From NCBI GenBank assembly GCA_002435745.1, contig DIWT01000060.1, positions 1 to 63,402 of the forward strand: a DNA stretch of 63,402 nucleotides. The letters run 5' to 3'. Both the position numbers and the translations under genes were made by a program. Shown one piece after another: positions 25,394 through 34,086 of the stretch; the stretch's first letter is position 1, and every line of letters begins with the position of its first letter. Below the pieces are notes generated by a model that was given only the letters and a program-made list of their open reading frames with translations, searched no databases and was not told where the DNA came from. This DNA is from a bacterium UBP15_UBA6099. GTDB taxonomy: Bacteria > UBP15 > UBA6099.

Positions 25394-26574
25394 TCCAATC
25401 CGATTTCATCGTCGGTCAGGTAGCAGGCCGGGTCTTGCGCCCATTCATCGCCGTAAACCGCCTCTGCGCGCACGCGGAAATTTCCGGCGCACACGTCGAG
25501 GAAACGGCATTTCGCGCACCTGCCGCCAACGTGTTTCTTCTTTTCCTTCAGTTTCGCCATCAGGGGGTCGGATGTGTCCGTCCATATCTCGCTGAACGGG
25601 CGCTCCTTTACGTTTCCAAACGAGCGATGGCGCCAGAACTGGTCGGCGTGAACGCTCCCGTCCCAGCTTACGCAGCCTATGCCCACGCCGGAGCTGTTGC
25701 CGCCGTTCATCTTGAGCAACTCCATCACGCCGTCCGCGCGCGGGTTGCCTTCGCGCAACATCCGCAGATAAACGTAAGGCCCGTCGCAGTGGTTGTCCAC
25801 GGTGAGGACTTCTTTTTCAATGCCGCGCGCGTGAAGCTCCGCTGTCCTGTCGATTATCAGGTCCACCACCCGGCGCGACTCCTCCCGCGACAAATCCTCT
25901 TCGATGAGCTTTGCGCCCCGCCCTGCGTAGACGAGGTGATAGAAACATATCCGGGGGATGTCTTTCTCTTCGAGCAGGTCGAAAATCCCGCCGATGTCCG
26001 ACGCGTTGCGCTTGTTGATAGTGAACCGCAGGCCGACTTTTATTCCCTGCCTTTTGCAGGCGTCGATCCCGGCAAGAGCCGCGTCGAACGCTCCGGGAAT
26101 CCCCCTGAACTTGTCGTTAGTTTCCCTCAGGCCGTCCAAGCTCACCCCGACGTATGAAAGGCCGATCCGTTTGAATTTCTCCGCCATCTTGTCGTCGATG
26201 AGAGTGCCGTTTGTGGATATTACCGCGCGCATGCATTTGGACACGGCGTATTCGGCCAGCTCGAAGAGGTCGGGGCGCATGGTCGGCTCGCCTCCCGAAA
26301 ACAGGGCGACCGGACATCCGAACGCGGCCAGATCGTCGATGAGCGCGCGCCCCTCGGCGGTCGAAAGCTCGCCTTCATAGTTGACGTCGCGCGATTGCGA
26401 GTAGCAGTGGACGCAGCGCAGGTTGCACCGCCTCCCCATGTTCCACACCACGACAGGTTTCTTGTCTTCAGAGAACTGAAGCAGGTGCGACGGAAGCCGC
26501 CCGCTTTGCCTGCCGTATCTCAGCGCGTCGGACGGCTCGACCGTCCCGCAGTACAGTTTTGATATGCCTATCAT
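25390..26574 (-). CDS. ahbC: Radical SAM 12,18-didecarboxysiroheme deacetylase AhbC
   Basis: 394 residues. The N-terminal MIGISKLYCGTVEPSDALRY and VVWNMGRRCNLRCVHCYSQS are typical of AhbC/NirJ; a second Cys-rich region near the end (CAKCRFLDVCAGNFRVRAE) binds an extra cluster. It removes two acetate side chains to give Fe-coproporphyrin III. NirJ of heme d1 synthesis is very similar, but the presence of ahbD and lack of nirS/nirF genes support heme b synthesis. Confidence 0.88.
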   Translation of the reverse strand: MIGISKLYCGTVEPSDALRYGRQSGRLPSHLLQFSEDKKPVVVWNMGRRCNLRCVHCYSQSRDVNYEGELSTAEGRALIDDLAAFGCPVALFSGGEPTMRPDLFELAEYAVSKCMRAVISTNGTLIDDKMAEKFKRIGLSYVGVSLDGLRETNDKFRGIPGAFDAALAGIDACKRQGIKVGLRFTINKRNASDIGGIFDLLEEKDIPRICFYHLVYAGRGAKLIEEDLSREESRRVVDLIIDRTAELHARGIEKEVLTVDNHCDGPYVYLRMLREGNPRADGVMELLKMNGGNSSGVGIGCVSWDGSVHADQFWRHRSFGNVKERPFSEIWTDTSDPLMAKLKEKKKHVGGRCAKCRFLDVCAGNFRVRAEAVYGDEWAQDPACYLTDDEIGLE

Positions 26575-26608
26575 CTATTTTCGCTCCGAATGTATTTGTC
26601 CTTCTAAG

Positions 26609-28138
26609 TCATTTCGCGCCGAAGAACTTCAGCGCGGCGGCCACAAGGCCCGGAATCGTGAAGTCGTCCGCTTCGGCGGAGATCGGTATGCCGTATTTGC
26701 GCATAGTGTCGGAAGTCACCGGGCCTATAGAGATTCCAGCGAATCTATTCGCGTTCGCAGCGATGAAATCCGCGCCCATCCTTTCGGCGAAGAAGCGGGC
26801 GGTAGAAGAGCTTGTGAAAGTCACGGCGTCCACATCGCCGTCAGCGACGCGCGCGCGCAGCGCCTCGATGTCGAAATCTCCCGGAACGGTTTTGTACGCG
26901 ACGACCTCGTTCACCTTCGCGCCTTGTTCGCGCAACAGGCGGGGCAGGGCTTCCCTCGCTATGTCCGCTCTCGGCATAAGATACTTCTTGCCGTCCGGCG
27001 GCTCGATCCCGCACAAACCTTCAAATATCTCTTCGGCGATATATTTGTCAGGCTGGAAATCAGGGACAATGCCGAAATCGCGGAGCCTCTGGGACGTTGC
27101 CGGGCCGATGCTCGCCACCCTGACGTTCGCGAAGTTGCGAGCGTCGCCGCCGATTTTCCAGAGTCTCTCCATAAAGTATTCGACACCGTTGACGCTGGTG
27201 AAAATCGCCCAGTGATACGAGCCGAGTTCGCCCGCCGCGGCGTCCATCGGACCCCAGTCGTCCGGCGGAACTATCGCGATGGTCGGCATCTCTATCGTGT
27301 CCGCGCCCAGCCGCCTCAGAGCCTCGTCGAGTTTGCTTGCCTGCGCCCGGCTTCTTGTAACCACTATGGTTTTTCCGAACAGAGGTTTCTTCTCGAACCA
27401 AGCAAGTTCGTCCCTAAGTTCGTTCGCTTCTCCTACTATAGTCAGGGCCGGCGGCTTCACATTTTCACTTACCGCTTTGGCAACGATATCTTCGAGAGTT
27501 CCGGTCACCACTCTCTGTCGCGGCATCGTCGCCCATTCGACAATCGACACCGGGGTTTGAGGCGAGCGGCCGTTCGCGATAAGTTTTGACACAATGTCGG
27601 GAAGGTTCTTTACGCCCATGTAGAACACGAGCGTTCCCGCCGCGGTGGAAATCTTCGACCAGTCGATTGAACTGTCGTCTTTGGACGGGTCCTCGTGTCC
27701 GGTGACGAACGCGAGGGTGGACGTGTGCCGCCTGTCCGTCAAGGGGATGCCGGCGTAGGCCGCAGCTCCCAACGCGGCGGGTATGCCCGGAACAACCTCG
27801 ACCTCGACTCCGCGCTGAACAAGAAAGGACATCTCTTCGGAGCCGCGTCCGAATATATAGGGGTCGCCCCCTTTGAGCCTGACGACATGGGAGGCGGACG
27901 CGGCTTTGTCATAAAGCAACTGATTTATGCCGTCCTGCCTCAGCGTGTGCGCTCCGCCTTTCTTTCCGACGTATATTTTTTCCGCTTTTTCGTTCGCGTG
28001 TTTGAGCAGGGCGGGGTTGGCTAGGTAGTCGTAGATAATCACATCGGCGTCTTTTATCGCATCGAGGCCTCGGACAGTGATTAGTCCGGGATCCCCCGGC
28101 CCGGCCCCGACCAGCGTGACTCTTCCTGTTTTTGCCAT
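26609..28138 (-). CDS. cobA-hemD: Fused uroporphyrinogen-III methyltransferase / synthase (CobA-HemD)
   Basis: 509 residues. CobA (SUMT) domain ~1-240: VTLVGAGPGDPGLITVRG, VVRLKGGDPYIFGRG, VPGIPAALGAAAYAGIPLTDR. HemD domain ~250-505: TIVVTRSRAQASKLDEAL ... VDAVTFTSSSTARFF. The fusion cyclises hydroxymethylbilane and methylates uroporphyrinogen III to precorrin-2, steering all flux toward siroheme, as expected when heme is made from siroheme. No hemE/F/N/H are in the operon. Confidence 0.95.
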   Translation of the reverse strand: MAKTGRVTLVGAGPGDPGLITVRGLDAIKDADVIIYDYLANPALLKHANEKAEKIYVGKKGGAHTLRQDGINQLLYDKAASASHVVRLKGGDPYIFGRGSEEMSFLVQRGVEVEVVPGIPAALGAAAYAGIPLTDRRHTSTLAFVTGHEDPSKDDSSIDWSKISTAAGTLVFYMGVKNLPDIVSKLIANGRSPQTPVSIVEWATMPRQRVVTGTLEDIVAKAVSENVKPPALTIVGEANELRDELAWFEKKPLFGKTIVVTRSRAQASKLDEALRRLGADTIEMPTIAIVPPDDWGPMDAAAGELGSYHWAIFTSVNGVEYFMERLWKIGGDARNFANVRVASIGPATSQRLRDFGIVPDFQPDKYIAEEIFEGLCGIEPPDGKKYLMPRADIAREALPRLLREQGAKVNEVVAYKTVPGDFDIEALRARVADGDVDAVTFTSSSTARFFAERMGADFIAANANRFAGISIGPVTSDTMRKYGIPISAEADDFTIPGLVAAALKFFGAK

Positions 28139-28156
28139 AGGTTTCTTCTCCGGGAA

Positions 28157-29101
28157 TCAATCCATTTTGGGGCATTGAGAGCGGATATCTTTGAGAACGG
28201 CGTCGGCGCCTTCCGCTATTAGCCGCCGAGCAAGGCGTCCGCCTAGCGTCGAGGCTTCTTCCGCAGGGCCAGTCTCCTCGCCTTCATAGAACGGCGAACC
28301 GCATAATCCGGCCACCATTCCGGAAAGCCTGAGCCTGCCGTCCGGGAGCGCGGATGTGAGGACGCCTACCGGAACCTGACATCCGCCCTCAAGCTCCCGC
28401 AGGAAAGCGCGTTCGGCGTCCGTCGCCGCGCGGGTCGGCGGGTGTTCCAGAGCGCCGACGATCTCCTTGACGCGCGAGTCATCCGCGCGAACTTCCACCG
28501 CCAGAGCGCCTTGTCCGACCGCATGAAGCCAGTTGTCATCTTCGCCCAGCACGCGCGAAACTCTGTAGGCGCAACCCATGCGCGTCAAACCGGCAAGCGC
28601 GAGGATAAGCGCGTCGTACTCGCCCGCGTCCAGTTTGTCCAGCCGGGTGTTGACGTTGCCACGGATGTCCACCGCTTTGACGTCGGGCCGTCTGCGCAGA
28701 AGCTGCGAAATCCGCCGCAGGCTGCTTGAGCCGACCCGCGCGCCGGCCGGAAGATTTTCAAGAGACGCGCCCGGAGCGCCTATCAGCGCGTCCTCCGCCG
28801 GCGCTCTTTCGAGAACCGCCCCGACTTCCAGCCCGGCGGGAAGCTCCGTCGGCAGGTCTTTGTAGCTGTGGACGGCCATGTCTATTTCGCCGTCCAGCAA
28901 CTGCTGTTCTATCTCGCGGGTGAAAAGCCCCTTGTCTCCTATCTTCGCTAGCGGGGCGTCGAGTATCCTGTCCCCCGTCGTCACTATGATTCTCTCCTCG
29001 ATGTCCAGACCGGGGAATATCGCGGCCAGCGAGTCCCTGACGAACGCCGACTGTATGCGCGCCAGCTTGCTGCGCCGTGTTCCTATAATAAGCCTACTCA
29101 C
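28157..29101 (-). CDS. hemC: Hydroxymethylbilane synthase (porphobilinogen deaminase)
   Basis: 314 residues. Opens RLIIGTRRSKLARIQS; active-site Asp region VHSYKDLPTELP; the dipyrromethane-binding Cys in LEGGCQVPVGV (~239). Overlaps the end of hemA by eight bases. Confidence 0.96.
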   Translation of the reverse strand: MSRLIIGTRRSKLARIQSAFVRDSLAAIFPGLDIEERIIVTTGDRILDAPLAKIGDKGLFTREIEQQLLDGEIDMAVHSYKDLPTELPAGLEVGAVLERAPAEDALIGAPGASLENLPAGARVGSSSLRRISQLLRRRPDVKAVDIRGNVNTRLDKLDAGEYDALILALAGLTRMGCAYRVSRVLGEDDNWLHAVGQGALAVEVRADDSRVKEIVGALEHPPTRAATDAERAFLRELEGGCQVPVGVLTSALPDGRLRLSGMVAGLCGSPFYEGEETGPAEEASTLGGRLARRLIAEGADAVLKDIRSQCPKMD

Positions 29102-30380
29102 GCCCGTTGTTCTCCAGATCGAATATTTTTCTTATAGTCGAAACCCAGTAAGGCGCGTCGTCCGCGCCCCCGTGCCTACTTTCGCGCAAAAGAGAGATTG
29201 GGGGGTGCAGCAGCTTGCCGACCAGCCCCTGCGCAAGAGCGTCCAACTGTTCCCGCTGTTCCGGAGAGAAATGCTTCGCGCTTCTCTCCACTTCGTTTCT
29301 CTTTACCGAGTCCGCCCACTCGACAAGCTCCTTTATGGCCGGAGTCACCTCAAGAGACCTGTACCAATCGACGAAATCGTCGAGATCTTCTTCGATGATG
29401 CGCTCGACGCGCGGGACTTCCCGCTTGCGCCTGCCGAGGTTAGCGTCCACGATTTTCTTCAGATCGTCGATGTCGTGCGCGAACACGTTGTAGATTTTTT
29501 TTACCGCCGGATCGACGTTCCTCGGCACTCCGATGTCGATGATGAACAGAGCGCGGTTTTGCCTTTCGCGCATGGCGGCGCGGACGGTCTTTTCGTCGAT
29601 GACGAACTCTCGGGAGGCGGTGGCGGCGATAACCGCGTCCGCGTCTACAAGCGCCGCTCTCATGTCCAAGAAAGGCGTGAAGCGCCCGCCGAGCGAATCC
29701 GCCAGCGCGCGCCCGGTCTCGTCCGTTCTGTTCGTCACCGCGAGCGAGCCGATTTTCTTTTGAATAAAATGCTCTGCCGTCAGACGCGCCATTTCTCCTG
29801 CTCCGACGACCAGCGCCCTTTTCTTGGAGATGTCTCTGAACACTTTCTGCGCAAGCTCGGCCGCCGCCAAGCTGACAGACACCGCGCCCACGCCGATCTC
29901 CGTTTCCGACCTCGCGCGTTTGCCGGCCCTGAACGCCGCGTGCATCAGCTTGTTCAGCATAAAGCCGTTTGAGCGGGCGCGGGTCGCGATCGCGTACGCG
30001 TCTTTCATCTGCGCCAGAATCTGCGCTTCGCCCAGCATCATGGACTCCAGCCCCGCCGCCACTCTGAAGGCGTGCCTCGCCGCCTCCCGGTTGTGAAAAG
30101 AGTAAAACAGACCGTCGTCCAGCGCGGCGGCGATTTTCCATCCCTTGAGTTTGCTGATAAGCCACAATGGAACCCCTGCGGCTTCTTCTCCCGGCATCGG
30201 AGAATGCCTCGCCAGAAGTTCCGTCCGGTTGCATGTGCTGACCAGCAGGCATTCCTCGACGCGGGGGTCTGCATTCAGCTCGTTCAAGGCCAACTCGGCC
30301 TCGGCCTCCGAGAACGCCAAACGCTCCCGTATCTCAACGGGCGCCGTTTCATGGTTGATGCCGACAAGAGTCAGACGCAT
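29094..30380 (-). CDS. hemA: Glutamyl-tRNA reductase
   Basis: 428 residues. The nucleophile Cys50 in LLVSTCNRTELLA, the catalytic His region SFHNREAARHAFRVAAG, the NADPH-binding ALVVGAGEMARL (~190), and the C-terminal dimerisation domain. First step of the C5 pathway from glutamyl-tRNA. Overlaps sirC by ten bases. Confidence 0.97.
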   Translation of the reverse strand: MRLTLVGINHETAPVEIRERLAFSEAEAELALNELNADPRVEECLLVSTCNRTELLARHSPMPGEEAAGVPLWLISKLKGWKIAAALDDGLFYSFHNREAARHAFRVAAGLESMMLGEAQILAQMKDAYAIATRARSNGFMLNKLMHAAFRAGKRARSETEIGVGAVSVSLAAAELAQKVFRDISKKRALVVGAGEMARLTAEHFIQKKIGSLAVTNRTDETGRALADSLGGRFTPFLDMRAALVDADAVIAATASREFVIDEKTVRAAMRERQNRALFIIDIGVPRNVDPAVKKIYNVFAHDIDDLKKIVDANLGRRKREVPRVERIIEEDLDDFVDWYRSLEVTPAIKELVEWADSVKRNEVERSAKHFSPEQREQLDALAQGLVGKLLHPPISLLRESRHGGADDAPYWVSTIRKIFDLENNGRE

Positions 30381-31009
30381 TCCTTAAGCAGCGCCTCAAG
30401 CGGCGCCTCGTCTCCTTTTAGAAACATTTCAATCTCCGGCGACGCGGCAACCTTGCTCATTATCCGCATACGCAGTTTTTCATCCGGTTCGTTCTGGATG
30501 AGCTTTTCCCGGAACTCCCGCAGCTTTTCAAGGAGGGCCGCGTAAGAGGGCGGAAATGCCGCCTCCAGATTCCGTCGTATCTTCTTCGCAATTGCGGGAG
30601 CCGCCCCGCCTGTCGAGATGGCGATGGTCAATTCTCCCCTGCGAACCGAAGCCGGAACATAGAATCCGCAAAGGTCAGGCACGTCCACCACGTTTACGAG
30701 CCGGCCCGCCGCGCGCGCGTCCGCGCTGATCTTCATGTTCGCCGCCTCGTCGTTCGTGGCGGCTATCACTAAAAAATATCCCGCCGCTTCTCCGGCCTCG
30801 TATGCCCGTTCGCGAAACTCCGCTTTTCCCTCCGCCGCCAGACTGCGCAGCGCGTCCGTAGCCTGCGGAGACACTACCGTCACCTTCGCGCCGCATTCGA
30901 GCAGGCTCTCGACTTTTCTTTCCGCCACGGCCCCGCCGCCAACCACTAGACAGTCCGTTCCTTCCAAATCCAGAAACATCGGATACATCGGTTTTTTGCG
31001 CCGCGCCAT
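30371..31009 (-). CDS. sirC: Precorrin-2 dehydrogenase / sirohydrochlorin ferrochelatase (SirC/Met8-like)
   Basis: 212 residues. NAD-binding CLVVGGGAVAERKVESLL (~20-37), the catalytic-Asp region NVVDVPDLCGFYVPASV and the ISTGGAAPAIAKKIR motif of the CysG N-terminal family. It oxidises precorrin-2 and may insert iron to give siroheme; a separate chelatase elsewhere is possible. An internal start at residue 8 (MYPMFLDLEG) is an alternative to the ATG at 31009. Confidence 0.92.
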   Translation of the reverse strand: MARRKKPMYPMFLDLEGTDCLVVGGGAVAERKVESLLECGAKVTVVSPQATDALRSLAAEGKAEFRERAYEAGEAAGYFLVIAATNDEAANMKISADARAAGRLVNVVDVPDLCGFYVPASVRRGELTIAISTGGAAPAIAKKIRRNLEAAFPPSYAALLEKLREFREKLIQNEPDEKLRMRIMSKVAASPEIEMFLKGDEAPLEALLKECV

Positions 31010-31022
31010 CCGCTTTTCCCCG

Positions 31023-31829
31023 TCAGTAATAAATATTGTGGAACGTGTACGGAGCCACGTTCAGAAGGAATATCGAAACCGCGACGGCGATGAATCCGAC
31101 CGCGGACATGAGGGCAATGCGGACTCCGCGCCACCCGAAAAATATTTTCGCCACGAGTATTATCAGGTATACCTGCGCTGTAAAAACGGTGGCGGCCACC
31201 TTCGGATCTCCCATCAGCAATTGCCCTCCGCCCACCTGCGCGAACCCCAACAGTATCGACACGCACAGCATTATGAAGCCGAACACCGCCGCGCGGTATG
31301 TAGTGTCGTCTAGCTCCTCCAGAGACGGCAGTCTGTGGAACAGCAGTCCGAAACTGCCGCGTTTCAACTGCCTGTGCATCGCAAGATACATAGCGCTGTA
31401 TATGAACGCAATCGTGAACGCCGCGTATCCCATGAGCGCCACTCCCACATGCGCGAAAAGCATGGGATCGTTGAACTGGGGCGGGCCGGGAACAATCTTC
31501 ATGAAAACAGTCGCCGCTCCCTGCATAGCCGCCGCCGCTCCGTATATAAGCGCCCCGACGGATTTTGTTTCGGAATACCTTTCAAGAATGAGATAGATAG
31601 CGACCAGCATGAAAGATAAAACAGCGGTCGCCTCCGCCCCGGTTGTGAGAGGGGGATGTTTGACCGCGCTACGGAGAGCAATCAGGAAGAAAAAATCGAG
31701 CGCCGCCGCGCCGACAGCCAACGAGCGCAGCGTCTTTCCTCCGCTTTTGCCATCTATCAGCGCGAATTTTACATATCCAGCGCACGCCGCAGCGTATGCA
31801 ATCGTCACAATGACGGAAAACAGCTTCAA
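31023..31829 (-). CDS. CcsA/HemX-like membrane protein, first gene of the heme operon
   Basis: 268 residues with eight hydrophobic helices. It resembles the cytochrome c assembly/HemX family: a conserved His in LFAHVGVALMGYAAF (~127) and a later LLGFAQVGGGQLLMGDPK region. In CcsA the latter is the tryptophan-rich WWD heme-handling motif; here only the DPK end remains and the tryptophans are missing, fitting HemX-like proteins that influence HemA levels more than a true cytochrome c synthase. It heads the operon, 13 bp before sirC. Confidence 0.75.
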   Translation of the reverse strand: MKLFSVIVTIAYAAACAGYVKFALIDGKSGGKTLRSLAVGAAALDFFFLIALRSAVKHPPLTTGAEATAVLSFMLVAIYLILERYSETKSVGALIYGAAAAMQGAATVFMKIVPGPPQFNDPMLFAHVGVALMGYAAFTIAFIYSAMYLAMHRQLKRGSFGLLFHRLPSLEELDDTTYRAAVFGFIMLCVSILLGFAQVGGGQLLMGDPKVAATVFTAQVYLIILVAKIFFGWRGVRIALMSAVGFIAVAVSIFLLNVAPYTFHNIYY

Positions 31830-32182
31830 ACCGGATTCTTCCTTTCCGATATCTATATACTTCTGACATTATAAGATAATAATTAAATCGTTAATTGTAA
31901 AGGAAATCGACGACACGAAAAGACCGGGCTTTCGATAGCAAAGAGCGGAGCCGCCGCCTGATGTAGACTGATCAAACTATTAATTGCAACTTACATTTGC
32001 GACGTAGGCGCCGAATCTTAAAGGTTTTGAGGTTCCAGTATAAGAGCGCCCCTCCTTCCACTTATTGATAATGCGTTTGACGCGTCGAGGGAACAAACGG
32101 CGCGCGGCTCCATTCGGGGGAAATCGACGGAAATATAATTATTCTTTTTGTTGCGGCCATTTTTGCGGTTTCTCTGCGGGGA

Positions 32183-32210
32183 TTGAATAATGCGGCGATT
32201 GTGCTAGAAT
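32183..32210 (+). promoter_or_regulatory. Promoter of the rpsF operon
   Basis: TTGAAT (32183-32188), 16 bp spacer, TAGAAT (32205-32210). Confidence 0.6.
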
Positions 32211-32225
32211 ATCTCGAACCTTTCT

Positions 32226-32283
32226 GCTCCGCGCGCAGCGACGCAACGGCCGCGTATAGCAGCGGAGCCGATGACCGAAGGGA
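32226..32283 (+). promoter_or_regulatory. Structured rpsF leader, possible S6:S18 autoregulatory site
   Basis: Hairpin closed by GCTCCGC (32226-32232) and GCGGAGC (32262-32268), followed by CCGATGACCGAAGGGAGG. S6-S18 leaders with a stem and CCG trinucleotides near the rpsF ribosome site are known in many bacteria; the position fits, the consensus was not checked. Confidence 0.35.
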
Positions 32284-32292
32284 GGTAAGCCG

Positions 32293-32586
32293 TTGAGCCA
32301 CAATAGTTATGAATTGCTTTTCATTACAGACCCGGCCTTGGCGCCGGAGAACCTGACCGCATTGCAGGACAGGATAGGCAGCATCCTCACAGCCAACAAT
32401 GGCGAGGTCGAGGGAATTGACGACTGGGGCGTGCGAAGGCTCGCGTACCAGATCAATCGCCTCGACGAGGGCCGCTACATGCTTGTCAACTTCAAATGCG
32501 AGCCGGCAACGCTGGCTGAACTGAAAAAGCAGCTCGGTTACATGCAAGACGTGGTTCGGTTCATGCTAATCCGAAAGGGGGATTAG
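32293..32586 (+). CDS. rpsF: 30S ribosomal protein S6
   Basis: 97 residues, start TTG at 32293 with GGAGG upstream. Typical S6 sequence: YELLFITDP, then DWGVRRLAYQINRLDEGRYML and VVRFMLIRK at the end. First gene of rpsF-ssb-rpsR-rplI, the standard order. Confidence 0.95.
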   Translation: MSHNSYELLFITDPALAPENLTALQDRIGSILTANNGEVEGIDDWGVRRLAYQINRLDEGRYMLVNFKCEPATLAELKKQLGYMQDVVRFMLIRKGD

Positions 32587-32588
32587 CG

Positions 32589-33131
32589 ATGTTGAACCGG
32601 ATTATTCTCATAGGCCGGCTCACAAGAGAGCCGGAGATGAGATACACGACCGGAGCTGGCAAGCCGGTGGCGACGTTCACGCTCGCCGTCGACAGGGGGT
32701 TTCAACAGGCAGGCAGAGATAAGGAGGCCGATTTTATCCGAATCGTCTGCTGGGAAAAGCTGGCTGAAACCTGCAAGAAGTATCTCGTGAAAGGGCAGCT
32801 TGTGGCGGTGGAGGGAAGGTTGCAAATTCGCAACTGGGAGACTCCGCAGGGCGAGAAGCGGACCATAGCCGAAGTCAGGGCCGATTCGGTGAAGTTCCTC
32901 GACAAGCCCGCGCGGCAAGCCGGAGGCGGAGGAGCGGGCGCGTCGCAAGGCGTCCCTCTCGCGGGTCAGGAATACGAAGACCCCTATTTCTCCAAAGGGA
33001 GCGATTTTCCCCCGGAGACTCTGCCCAAAGAGTCCGCCACACCCGCCGCAGGCGGCAAGAAGGATTTCGGGTCTTACCCGGATAACTCAATCGATGAAGA
33101 AATCGAGCTCGACGATGACGAGCCGTTCTAG
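32589..33131 (+). CDS. ssb: Single-stranded DNA-binding protein
   Basis: 180 residues. OB fold at ~1-105 (MLNRIILIGRLTREPEMRYT), a Gly/Ala-rich linker, and the acidic C-terminal tip DDDEPF (usual DDDIPF) that recruits replication and repair proteins. Stands two bases behind rpsF. Confidence 0.96.
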   Translation: MLNRIILIGRLTREPEMRYTTGAGKPVATFTLAVDRGFQQAGRDKEADFIRIVCWEKLAETCKKYLVKGQLVAVEGRLQIRNWETPQGEKRTIAEVRADSVKFLDKPARQAGGGGAGASQGVPLAGQEYEDPYFSKGSDFPPETLPKESATPAAGGKKDFGSYPDNSIDEEIELDDDEPF

Positions 33132-33145
33132 GAGGCAAATCTGAC

Positions 33146-33403
33146 ATGTCTTTCGATCCTCGGAAGAAAAAGAAGAAAAAAGGATTTTTCCGCAGACGCT
33201 CGCGCAAAGTGTGCGAATTCTGCGTGGACAAGGATCTAGCCATCGACTACAAAAACGCTGACCAGATGAACAAGTACATCACCGACCGCGGCAAAATCAA
33301 GCCGCGCAGAATGTCGGGTTGCTGCGCCAAACATCAGCGAAAACTCACGACGCAGTTGAAGCGCGCGAGAGAAATGGCTCTGATACCTTACACACGGGAC
33401 TAA
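33146..33403 (+). CDS. rpsR: 30S ribosomal protein S18
   Basis: 85 residues with a very basic start (KKKKKKGFFRRR). VCEFC and, later, GCCAKH give a CxxC + C/CxxH set, which looks like a zinc-binding (C+) S18 rather than the more common zinc-free form. AGGAGG lies before the start. Confidence 0.95.
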   Translation: MSFDPRKKKKKKGFFRRRSRKVCEFCVDKDLAIDYKNADQMNKYITDRGKIKPRRMSGCCAKHQRKLTTQLKRAREMALIPYTRD

Positions 33404-33448
33404 CCGCCGCGCGCGGCAGTCCATTTCTGAAAGGAGCGTTTTACCTGA

Positions 33449-33979
33449 ATGAAAGTCATACTGTTGAAAGACGTCGACAACCTTGGAGACAAGAACGACA
33501 TAAAGAACGTCGCTCCGGGATACGCGAGGAACTTCCTCGTCCCCAGAGGGCTGGCTGTTCAGGCGACTGAATCCGAGATGAAACAGCTCGAACACAGGAT
33601 GAAGTTCGAGCAAAGGAAGCAGGCGAAGCTCGAAGAAAAGCTCGTCAAGATGGCGGGCAAGATAGAGAGCGCCGTGGTAGAGATAACAGCGCACGCCGGC
33701 GTGGACGGAAAACTCTATGGCTCAGTGTCCGGCAAGCATATCGCCGAAGTCCTGACGGAGAAAATGGGAATTGAGATCGACCGCAAGAGGGTCAAGATGG
33801 AAGCTCCCATCAAGCAGACAGGCGAGTTCGAAGTGGTTGTGACGCTGGGTTCGGGCAAGAAGGCCAATATTAAGGTGATCGTCAGCGCGGAAGGCGGAGA
33901 GGCTGAGGAAGAGAAAACCGAAGCCGCTCCCGAACAGCCGGCGGCGGAAAAGCCGAGCTCGGAAGAATCGGGCGAATAA
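33449..33979 (+). CDS. rplI: 50S ribosomal protein L9
   Basis: 176 residues, against ~150 usually. MKVILLKDVDNLGDKNDIKN-VAPGYARNFLVPRGLA is the N-domain, then the long helix and C-domain. The extra ~25 residues are a Glu/Ala/Pro-rich acidic tail. Confidence 0.95.
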   Translation: MKVILLKDVDNLGDKNDIKNVAPGYARNFLVPRGLAVQATESEMKQLEHRMKFEQRKQAKLEEKLVKMAGKIESAVVEITAHAGVDGKLYGSVSGKHIAEVLTEKMGIEIDRKRVKMEAPIKQTGEFEVVVTLGSGKKANIKVIVSAEGGEAEEEKTEAAPEQPAAEKPSSEESGE

Positions 33980-34086
33980 ACTCCGGGCGCAAGCCGGTTG
34001 CTGAACGACGCGGCTAGCGTGTCGCGACGCCGCGGTCGATCCACGCGCGGGCGAATGCCCGCGCGGCAGGGACGGCGGTTCACCAT

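Larger units (their letters stand above)
31830..32292. other. Divergent intergenic region between the heme operon and rpsF
   Basis: 463 bp, no gene. The left part (31860-31910) is AT-rich and probably holds the minus-strand promoter of the heme operon, though no clear -35/-10 pair stands out. The middle shows no recognisable feature. The right part has the rpsF promoter and a GC hairpin leader. Confidence 0.6.
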
